From positions 1 through 20,435 of IMG/VR virus record IMGVR_UViG_3300044632_000562: a DNA stretch of 20,435 nt; one strand, written 5' to 3'. The first letter of the stretch is position 1, and every line of letters begins with the position of its first letter. Made by a program: the position numbers and the translations under genes. Positions 15,140-20,435 of the stretch are shown piece by piece. The DNA is from a virus. The notes under the pieces were generated by a model, which saw only the letters and a list, made by a program, of their open reading frames with translations, had not been told where the DNA came from and did no database searches.

Positions 15140-16825
15140 CTAAAGCTCCGTTGACGCTGGGCTGTTGTAGCCGCTGAACATGTTCATCACATCGGTCAGC
15201 GCGCTGGGTTCGCTCGTCTTGGCGGCGGCCAAGTTCTTGGCGGTCTGCGATGACTGCTGCATGACAGCCGCCTGTTCGCGTGCGGCCATCGCCTTGTTGC
15301 GCGCATCGCGCAGGGCCTGGGCCTTCTCAGTCGGCACGATGATGTTCGGATCGATGCCGAGCATGTCGCCGTAGCGATCGACCAGCGTGTCGGTGTCGAG
15401 CTTGTCCAGCACCTCGGGACGCATTTGCGCGACCGCGCCGACGTTGCCGATGAAGCGGTCCACCGACGAACTGCCAACGGCGCGCTGGGCCTGTGCAAGA
15501 ACCGACACGAACTCGACGCCGAGGTTGACGCCGCCAAGCTCTTCTGGTGCCGGCGGGATGAGACCTTGCTCCAGCATCGCGTCGAAGGTCAGGTCGATCA
15601 GCGGCTCCAGCAGTTCGTTCTGCAACCGCTCCATGACCGGGCCGAGCATGAGCAGTTTCTCCTCGTGCCGCTCTTGGATTTCTCGCGCAGTCATGTTGCT
15701 GCGGAGGTCGTTCTGCATCATCAGGAACAGGTCTTCGTAGAACGACCGGCTGATGCGCGAGCGAACGTCTTGGATGTCGTTGAGCAGGTACTGGAGGTTG
15801 AGGTTCGTCTCGAACGCGGTACGGATGCCCTGCTGCTGCGGCGCGTCGTGGAACGTGACGCCGCCCGGCAGCATGTTGACCGCACGGCCCTGCATGCTGG
15901 TCGGGGCCTGCAACGGCGGCTGGGTCTGGTAGTCGATGCCCTGCGCCTTGCGAAGCTGCTCGTGCTGAAGCTGGCGGATGTCGGGCAACGCCTCCATGCC
16001 GGGGCTGTTGCCGTAGACATCGTTGGCGGTCACCGACCAGCGCGGAGCCAGCACCGGGAACTTCTCGAACCCCGACTCGCGCAGCACGACCGGCTCGTTG
16101 TTGCTCTGCTCGTAGTAGACCGAGCGGTACGGCATGTTCATCTTGTCGAGCTTCGACGGGTCGCGGTCGTAGCGAGGCTCGATGCAATGGATGATGGTGA
16201 TGCCGCCTTCTAGCGTGCCACGGTCGTACAGCGTGCGTACCGAGTGCGAGCACTTGTCGTAGCCAAACTCGCGGACGACCTGCGCGACGGTCATCTCAAA
16301 CTCGCGGTAGAAGACGCAGACCTTGCCCTGCGGGTCTTGCGACAGGCAGTACTCGCCTGCGGTGATCGGGTAGAGGTGGATCACCTTCTCGGGGTCAGGC
16401 AGCAGGATGGAGACGCCTGTGCCGAACGCGCCAAGCTCCTCGTACATGGAGTGCAGTGCGCGGTAGGCGTTCGACCGCTGGAACACCCGCATCATGCGTT
16501 GCTGAACGTCCTCCAGCCAGATCTTGACCGGGTGGAACTGGTTGAGGTCAGGGTCTGGCGCGGCGAGTCGAAACCAAGGGCGGGCTGGCGAAGTCGCTCC
16601 GGCCATCAAGCCCGAGTTGAGCGTTCGCAGGGCGCGGGTCGCCGTGTTGTCGTAGATGTTGGTCTGCCGCTTGTTGCCCTTGTTGCGATCGGTCGTGTAG
16701 TAGCGACCTGACCACGGCAGCAGGTACTCGGTGATCTCGCGCCAGTGGGTGTCCCACGACGTACGCTCCGTCTTGAGCGAGCTATGTCGCTCTTGGAGTC
16801 GTTGGCGAAGCGTACGCTTGTCCAT
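15140..16825 (-). CDS. Portal protein (head-to-tail connecting family)
   Basis: 561 aa from ATG 16823-16825, preferred to the GTG two codons earlier because GGGTGAG then has proper spacing. WREITEYLLPWSGRY, then NIYDNTATRALRTLNSGLMAGATSPARPWFRL near the N-terminus, is the hallmark of the podovirus 'head to tail connecting' portal family. Later blocks include QPPLQAPTSMQG, the helical YEDLFLMMQNDLRSNMTAREIQERHEEK typical of the portal stem and wing, and an Ala/Gln-rich helical C-terminus. It would form the 12-subunit ring through which TerL packages DNA and to which the gp11-like adaptor binds. Length is normal for the family. Confidence 0.88.
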   Translation of the reverse strand: MDKRTLRQRLQERHSSLKTERTSWDTHWREITEYLLPWSGRYYTTDRNKGNKRQTNIYDNTATRALRTLNSGLMAGATSPARPWFRLAAPDPDLNQFHPVKIWLEDVQQRMMRVFQRSNAYRALHSMYEELGAFGTGVSILLPDPEKVIHLYPITAGEYCLSQDPQGKVCVFYREFEMTVAQVVREFGYDKCSHSVRTLYDRGTLEGGITIIHCIEPRYDRDPSKLDKMNMPYRSVYYEQSNNEPVVLRESGFEKFPVLAPRWSVTANDVYGNSPGMEALPDIRQLQHEQLRKAQGIDYQTQPPLQAPTSMQGRAVNMLPGGVTFHDAPQQQGIRTAFETNLNLQYLLNDIQDVRSRISRSFYEDLFLMMQNDLRSNMTAREIQERHEEKLLMLGPVMERLQNELLEPLIDLTFDAMLEQGLIPPAPEELGGVNLGVEFVSVLAQAQRAVGSSSVDRFIGNVGAVAQMRPEVLDKLDTDTLVDRYGDMLGIDPNIIVPTEKAQALRDARNKAMAAREQAAVMQQSSQTAKNLAAAKTSEPSALTDVMNMFSGYNSPASTEL

Positions 16826-16827
16826 GG

Positions 16828-17169
16828 TCACTCACCCAAGAGGGTGTTCTTGCCGATGCGGTCCATCTGGTCACCGATGCGGGTGTTGCCTGTCAGCAGC
16901 GTGCTGGCAGCACCTCGGCCCTGCGCGCCCTGTTCGCCGGTCAGCAGCGCGGCGACATCCGGCGTCTTGCCTTCCATGCGGCGGCGTTCCATGCCGGCCA
17001 TCTCGCGTTCCGAAGCAGCCATTCGGGTCGCTTCGTTCTGTGCCTTCTCTTGCTGACGAAGAGCTTGCTTCTGGCCTTTCTTGGCCGTTTCGGCTGCGTA
17101 GACAGTAGCTCCTGCCCCTGCCATAGCAGCCGCCGCCGCCAAAAGAACTGTTCCGGTTGCGATTGCCAT
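16828..17169 (-). CDS. Conserved small phage protein with N-terminal hydrophobic segment
   Basis: 113 aa. The ATG at 17167-17169 follows an AGGAAGTGA site; the frame extends upstream but would overlap the GNAT gene. MAIATGTVLLAAAAAMAGAGATVYAA is hydrophobic and could span a membrane. A Lys/Gln/Glu/Arg helical stretch follows, then a C-terminal pattern TPDVAALLTGEQGAQ...STLLTG...GKNTLLG. From memory, that last pattern recurs in small proteins encoded near phage portal genes. The function is unknown. The stop overlaps the portal start region. Confidence 0.65.
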   Translation of the reverse strand: MAIATGTVLLAAAAAMAGAGATVYAAETAKKGQKQALRQQEKAQNEATRMAASEREMAGMERRRMEGKTPDVAALLTGEQGAQGRGAASTLLTGNTRIGDQMDRIGKNTLLGE

Positions 17170-17171
17170 AT

Positions 17172-17609
17172 TCACTTCCTGTAGGAGTTCTCGACCAGTT
17201 CGTACCCCAGCTTGCCGTACAGATTGCCGACCTTTTTGCTGATGGCTGGGATGCTGCTGACAATGACTTGATCGGCGTTCTTGCTTTCGGCCCACGCCTC
17301 AAACTGGCGCAGCATGCGAACGGCGGTCATGCCGTGTCGGTGCCCTGGCTTCATCCACCAAGCGAGTTCGGCGGCGACTGTGCAGTTGGGAGCGCACCAA
17401 ACTGGTGCCAGCATCCCAGCCAAGAAGCCAATCAGTTCGCCGTTGATGTCTTCGGCAACGATGATGACGCCCTGCTCGATGATGTTCGACAGAGCGGCGG
17501 CCATACCCTCGTCGGGCACGGTTACGCCCTTCAGCATGGGGTGCTGATTCAGGAATGGCCGGCCTAGCTCAACTAGAGCCAGTACGTCATCTTGCGTGGC
17601 GTACCGCAT
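17172..17609 (-). CDS. GNAT-family acetyltransferase
   Basis: 145 aa from ATG 17607-17609. MRYATQDDVLALVELGRPF (beta1/alpha1), VIIVAEDINGELIGFLAGM (beta2-3), then AAELAWWMKPGHRHGMTAVRML, the acetyl-CoA-binding motif A, and VGNLYGKLGYELVENSYRK (motif B) give a complete GNAT fold. It would transfer an acyl group from acyl-CoA to an amine; the substrate is unknown. A GTG at 17648 in the same frame would add 13 residues, but that stretch matches the non-coding duplicated element, so the internal ATG is preferred. It sits between TerL and the portal, so it is probably co-expressed with late genes. Confidence 0.8.
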   Translation of the reverse strand: MRYATQDDVLALVELGRPFLNQHPMLKGVTVPDEGMAAALSNIIEQGVIIVAEDINGELIGFLAGMLAPVWCAPNCTVAAELAWWMKPGHRHGMTAVRMLRQFEAWAESKNADQVIVSSIPAISKKVGNLYGKLGYELVENSYRK

Positions 17610-17652
17610 TCTCAGCGACGCTAGGTCGCCGGAAAAACACTCATGCACCCCG
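17610..17652 (-). repeat. Intergenic element copy A
   Basis: The 43 nt between the TerL stop (TGA, 17653-17655) and the GNAT ATG match the 42 nt at 10639-10680 in 35 of 44 aligned columns. The element starts CGGGGTGCATG directly after the stop codon and contains a GCGAC/GTCGC stem with a 5-nt loop. No Shine-Dalgarno is obvious ahead of the ATG. Confidence 0.7.
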
Positions 17653-19203
17653 TCAGCGCAGGTCCATCCGCAGGATGTCGTACGGGTTGTACTGGGCGTT
17701 GTCTCGGACGTTTGCGCGCCAGTCTTCCAGCAGGGTGCCGGTCTTGGTGGTCTGCATGAGGGCCAAGACGTAGGCGGTGCCGAAGTCTGGCGACCGCCCC
17801 AGGCGTTCGTAGATTTCTTCGCGGCTGGCGACGGCGATGGTGGTGCCGACCGACTTCCACGTTGGCGCGCAGAGGTCTGCCAGCAGGCGCGGGTCTGGGG
17901 GCAGGCAGATGCCGGTGTTGTTGGCGGGATCTAGGGATTCCCGCATCTTCCACCACAGTTCGCTGCGAAGGTTCTTGAAGGTGATGCGCCCGCTCTTGTC
18001 GGTCGAGCGCGCCGACTCGGCCACGTTGACGCCGATGGTCTGGTGCCCCATCTCCCGCAGGAAGTCGTAGGGCGAGCTACCGACGCCGATCACATCGATG
18101 TGGATTGGGGCTTGGTTGCGCTTGGCTGCCATGACCAGCGCGGCCACGGTCTGCCCGTCTGGGGTCTGGCTGCCTGGGTAGACCAGCGGCTGGTTGAACC
18201 ACATGCCATGCCGGCGGGCGATGATGGTCTGGTCCCTGCCGCCACGGGCAACGTCCACGCCCAGGCTGGTCATCTCGTCCAGCTTGTCGGGCATCTTCCA
18301 GCGGGCCTGTGCTGCCTCGACCCAGCCGGTGGGGATGACTTGGAACGGGTCGTCCTCCATGCCGGCGGAGAAGTCGCCGTACAGCATCTGGCTGCGCAGA
18401 GGCTCTGGCAGGCTCTGTAGCTGCGCCATGTAGCCTGTGCCCATCAGGTAGGGGTTGTCAGCGATCCGCGACGGGATGAACGTTCTGGACTGCGGCAGGA
18501 TCTTCTCCGCCCCTGCCATGAACGGCTTGCCGTCAGCGACCTCGATCTCCTTGCCGTCCACCACGGCGAACCACCGCAGTTCGCCTGGGTTGGCGGGGTT
18601 CGGGTGCTTCTTGTTCAGCCACGGCGCGAAGTACTCGACCACCCATCTGCCCTCGGCGGTCGTGGGTGGGTTGAACGTGAACAGGGCGCGGCACCGCTGC
18701 TTTTGGTCGGTCGTGCGCAGCCAGCCCAGCAGGAACCGGACGGCTTCGACGCGCATGTTCGACGCCTCGTCAAAGACCAGCAGATCGTGTGGTCTACCCT
18801 GGTACTTGCGTTCTTCGCCGGGGTTGGGAAACGACCCGAACTCGATTTGGACCTGTGCCCCGTCAGGACGCTGGAACCGCCAGATGTGGTCCTTGCCATT
18901 GTAGCCGTCCTTCGTCTTCAGGATCTCCCCGATCCGGTCGATGATGCCGACCAGTTCGGTTCCGTTCTGGCGGAAGATCCCCACCTTCTGGTGCTGGGTG
19001 ATCGACAGGCCGACCGCGAGGTCCGATTTTCCTCCACCAGCCGCGCCGCCGTACCCAACCACATCGGCCTTGCTGTGGAAGGCCATCGTCTGCGGCCCAG
19101 GAAGCGGCCTCCACAGCGTCGTGTCCGCCGCAAGAAGTTCGTCCAACTCTTTCCGCTTCTCGGGCGAAAGGCGCGCAAGAACCTCAGGACTGATCGTCGT
19201 CAC
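17653..19203 (-). CDS. terL: Terminase large subunit
   Basis: 516 aa, GTG start at 19201-19203. The ATPase domain shows Walker A GYGGAAGGGKS (50-60), Walker B LLVFDE (141-146) and the coupling motif FTFNPP (175-180). The nuclease domain shows GVDVARGGRD (315-324, Asp317), Asp370 in IHIDVIGVG and Asp473 in SPDFGTAYV, the expected RNase H-like acidic residues. It is the packaging motor and headful or site-specific nuclease, docking on the portal. The gene overlaps the end of the upstream small gene by 20 bp. All catalytic residues look intact and the length is normal. Confidence 0.93.
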   Translation of the reverse strand: MTTISPEVLARLSPEKRKELDELLAADTTLWRPLPGPQTMAFHSKADVVGYGGAAGGGKSDLAVGLSITQHQKVGIFRQNGTELVGIIDRIGEILKTKDGYNGKDHIWRFQRPDGAQVQIEFGSFPNPGEERKYQGRPHDLLVFDEASNMRVEAVRFLLGWLRTTDQKQRCRALFTFNPPTTAEGRWVVEYFAPWLNKKHPNPANPGELRWFAVVDGKEIEVADGKPFMAGAEKILPQSRTFIPSRIADNPYLMGTGYMAQLQSLPEPLRSQMLYGDFSAGMEDDPFQVIPTGWVEAAQARWKMPDKLDEMTSLGVDVARGGRDQTIIARRHGMWFNQPLVYPGSQTPDGQTVAALVMAAKRNQAPIHIDVIGVGSSPYDFLREMGHQTIGVNVAESARSTDKSGRITFKNLRSELWWKMRESLDPANNTGICLPPDPRLLADLCAPTWKSVGTTIAVASREEIYERLGRSPDFGTAYVLALMQTTKTGTLLEDWRANVRDNAQYNPYDILRMDLR

Positions 19204-19567
19204 ACTCGAAAGCGTACCTGTGGCCGGCTTTCTTGGAAGCCTCCATCCGCCCCTTGGCTTGCTCAGTGGCCCAGTCCTTCAGCATCGTGCCGGAGTCGTT
19301 CGTCGCCAAGCACAGAACGTACAGCCGCGTCTTGTCGTAGGGGTTCCTCTGCCCCTCCAGCACGATCGCCCCCATGCCGGACATCTCGGACAGGATCGGG
19401 CCAACGGCCTTGCCGAACATCTGCGTCATCCGCTGGACAGCCTTCGCCAGGACCTCGTCGCCATTCGGCATCTCATCCGAAGCCTCGGCCAGAGAAAGCA
19501 TCTCCTCGTACAGCGTGTGCAGCAACTGCTCGCACGACATCAGCCAGTGGTCGAACTTCTCGCTCAT
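19184..19567 (-). CDS. Putative terminase small subunit
   Basis: 127 aa, MSEKFDHWLMSCEQLLHTLY. The ATG at 19565-19567 has AGGGAGA about 5 bases upstream. The frame remains open for 70 more codons, but that part is unlike coding sequence and contains promoter-like DNA. The product is largely helical and acidic at the C-terminus (CDDDQS). It directly precedes and overlaps TerL, the normal place of TerS, which recognises the packaging site. I see no clear helix-turn-helix and do not recognise the family, so the assignment is positional. Confidence 0.5.
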   Translation of the reverse strand: MSEKFDHWLMSCEQLLHTLYEEMLSLAEASDEMPNGDEVLAKAVQRMTQMFGKAVGPILSEMSGMGAIVLEGQRNPYDKTRLYVLCLATNDSGTMLKDWATEQAKGRMEASKKAGHRYAFECDDDQS

Positions 19568-19590
19568 CGCGGTCTCCCTACAGGTTAAGT

Positions 19591-19630
19591 CTGGGGGTCT
19601 CCGGCACAACGAGTACCGAAGCCCCCCCAG
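19591..19630 (-). promoter_or_regulatory. GC-rich hairpin in the packaging-operon leader
   Basis: CTGGGGG (19591-19597) pairs with CCCCCAG (19624-19630), and the inner CTTCGG/CCGGAG segments on the transcript can add six pairs. It lies about 24 bp upstream of the TerS-like ATG. Neither strand has a T-tract after it, so it is more likely a leader structure or protein-binding site than a terminator. Confidence 0.5.
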
Positions 19631-19676
19631 GTCAGTTGACCCGTCAGAAACGAGCGAAACCAACGGGCTGGCGGCA

Positions 19677-19705
19677 AGATTACCAGCCACCACCAGCCCA
19701 CGCAA
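19677..19705 (-). promoter_or_regulatory. Leftward sigma-70-like promoter candidate
   Basis: On the minus strand, TTGCGT (19700-19705), a 17-bp spacer, then TAATCT (19677-19682), with TGG before the -10 giving an extended -10. The match to consensus is moderate (3/6 in each box). It would start transcripts about 100 nt ahead of the TerS-like gene, through the leader hairpin. Confidence 0.4.
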
Positions 19706-19779
19706 GCCCCTGCCCAAGAATCTCTCCAGCCCCACCCGTTTACGCTGACGCGCATCTGTCACGCCGAACATCGCCATTT

Positions 19780-19833
19780 GTTACGCTCGGCACCGTAACG
19801 AAACGCCTCCGTTACGTAACGTTACGCGTAACG
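19780..19833. repeat. GTTACG/CGTAAC cluster 1 with perfect palindromes
   Basis: Six half-sites: 19780-19785, 19794-19799, 19811-19816, 19815-19820, 19821-19826 and 19827-19832. They form the 12-bp perfect palindrome CGTTACGTAACG (19810-19821) and the 14-bp perfect palindrome CGTTACGCGTAACG (19820-19833). A dimeric protein binding site is implied. Confidence 0.8.
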
Positions 19834-19927
19834 CCAATCGGCAAGATTCTGAGAGCCGCCACACCCCAAAAACACTAGGGGAACACGGATTCTTCGGCAA
19901 CTTCACCTACGCAGGCCAACTTCGGCG

Positions 19928-19956
19928 TTGAAAAAAGTCTCCCGGCATGGTACAGA
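19928..19956 (+). promoter_or_regulatory. Rightward sigma-70-like promoter candidate
   Basis: TTGAAA (19928-19933, 5/6 match), a 17-bp spacer, then TACAGA (19951-19956), with TGG before it as an extended -10. It points away from the terminase operon, toward the right edge, between the two half-site clusters. Confidence 0.4.
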
Positions 19957-19993
19957 CTACTACCTCAACGGCCCCAGTACGCACGCCGCTTGA

Positions 19994-20024
19994 AGAGCAG
20001 AGGCAAACCTCGCAACTCTGCTCT
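19994..20024. repeat. 9-bp perfect inverted repeat
   Basis: AGAGCAGAG (19994-20002) and CTCTGCTCT (20016-20024) form a 9-bp stem with a 13-nt loop. No T-tract follows. A second small hairpin, GATCGC/GCGATC with a 6-nt loop, lies just after it at 20036-20053. Confidence 0.6.
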
Positions 20025-20170
20025 GCTGCTCATCAGATCGCACAACAGCGATCCTGACCCCCTCTACCTTCTACAGAGAGAGCGGAGCGAAGCGCAGCGT
20101 CAGGTGCGAAGCACCGCATCCGGGAAAACGCAGCAAACGTCGGTTGCAAGGACTCCGTACACGCCCACAG

Positions 20171-20246
20171 CGTTACGACGCGTTTCGTAACAAAACGCCA
20201 AACGTTACGCGTGTTCGCCGTAACAGATGCAGTCCACCGTAACGGT
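20171..20246. repeat. GTTACG/CGTAAC cluster 2
   Basis: Five half-sites: 20172-20177, 20186-20191, 20204-20209, 20219-20224 and 20238-20243, with alternating orientation and spacing of about 14-19 bp start to start. The last sits in CACCGTAACGGTG, an inverted repeat with a single central base. Confidence 0.75.
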
Positions 20247-20300
20247 GCAGGAGAGAGCAAGCAGACCCTCAACACGGCCTGCACTTGTACAAGCACCCAA

Positions 20301-20318
20301 ACCACAACAGCTTGTGGT
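20301..20318. repeat. 7-bp hairpin with tetraloop
   Basis: ACCACAA (20301-20307) and TTGTGGT (20312-20318) surround the loop CAGC. The 10-bp palindrome CTTGTACAAG lies just upstream at 20284-20293. Confidence 0.5.
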
Positions 20319-20379
20319 ACACCAGCGGTTGCTTGCTACATAAGGTACGGCCAGGGAGCAGAACGACAACAACTCCAAG

Positions 20380-20435
20380 ATGCACGGCAGTCTTGCCGAG
20401 AAGATTGAGTTGGTTTGCCCTTGGGAAGGGGGGGG
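20380..20435 (+). CDS. Possible start of a rightward gene (partial)
   Basis: An ATG at 20380-20382 opens a plus-strand frame to the window edge: MHGSLAEKIELVCPWEGG, 18 codons. A TACATA box at 20337-20342 could serve as a -10. No good Shine-Dalgarno is close; GGGAG is about 22 bases away. The opposite orientation would fit an early or regulatory gene divergent from the late operon. The last codons fall in a nine-G run that may be an assembly end artefact. Confidence 0.3.
   Translation, partial: MHGSLAEKIELVCPWEGG

Larger units (their letters stand above)
19568..20435. other. Non-coding control region upstream of packaging genes
   Basis: No convincing gene lies in these 868 bp, apart from a possible plus-strand start at the right edge. 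The region holds two clusters of GTTACG/CGTAAC half-sites, several hairpins, a leftward and a rightward promoter-like sequence and a structured leader before the TerS-like gene. It is a candidate for a divergent transcription switch, a packaging (pac/cos) site or an origin. Confidence 0.6.

Noticed and set aside
17610-17648. GTG start giving a 158-aa GNAT protein
   Set aside because: The extra 13 codons coincide with the duplicated intergenic element, and the GNAT fold begins naturally at the internal Met.
19568-19777. Extended 197-aa version of the TerS-like gene
   Set aside because: The first 70 codons cover promoter-like and hairpin DNA, and the internal ATG at 19567 has a strong Shine-Dalgarno.
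18604-19878. 424-aa plus-strand open frame
   Set aside because: It lies antisense to TerL and the TerS-like gene and is extremely Arg/Ser/Pro-rich, as expected of the complement of a high-GC gene. The minus-strand frame has clear catalytic motifs.
19947-20057. 36-aa plus-strand frame starting MVQTTTSTAPVRTPL
   Set aside because: It overlaps the rightward promoter candidate and the inverted repeat and has no ribosome binding site. It could be a leader peptide, but the support is too weak to list.
20033-20305. 90-aa minus-strand frame in the control region
   Set aside because: It runs through the half-site cluster and hairpins, has no Shine-Dalgarno, and its Cys/Arg/Val composition looks random.

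Overview
The window is a high-GC stretch of a tailed-phage (or prophage) genome with a podovirus-like structural module. Almost every gene is on the minus strand, so the operon reads from right (about 19.6 kb) to left. The head genes resemble, by protein features recognised from memory, those of the Bordetella phage BPP-1 group: terminase large subunit, 'head-to-tail connecting' portal, Bbp19-like protein, scaffold, major capsid and Bbp16-like cement protein. The tail end has T7-like short-tail parts: a gp11-like adaptor, a gp12-like nozzle and gp14-like internal virion proteins. A short tail and a Gram-negative, probably proteobacterial, host are inferred from these families. No taxonomic marker of the host is present.

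Layout in transcription order: a structured control region (19568-20435) with divergent promoter-like sequences, hairpins and a dense cluster of GTTACG/CGTAAC half-sites. Next come packaging genes (putative TerS, TerL), a GNAT acetyltransferase, a small conserved helical protein and the portal. A receptor-binding/fibre module of six or seven small beta-rich genes follows (11656-15134), including two short genes missed by a simple length cut-off (59 and 40 aa). After it is a putative lysis-type group (two-TM protein, lipoprotein, small helical protein; no endolysin seen). Then come Bbp19-like protein, scaffold, capsid, cement protein, a strong hairpin, and the tail genes running off the left end.

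The most unusual items are: (1) a 1273-aa protein in which an SGNH/SASA-type carbohydrate esterase, apparently split by an insertion of roughly 800 residues, is fused in frame to the gp11-like tail adaptor; (2) an 11-copy GTTACG cluster, including 12- and 14-bp perfect palindromes, beside the packaging genes; (3) a duplicated 42-43 nt intergenic element (35 of 44 columns identical) that follows the TerL stop and precedes the Bbp19-like gene, bracketing the GNAT, portal, fibre and lysis block; (4) a 59-aa gene built of 13-residue LKVGGVWK repeats. No tRNA, CRISPR array, transposase, integrase or reverse transcriptase was seen.
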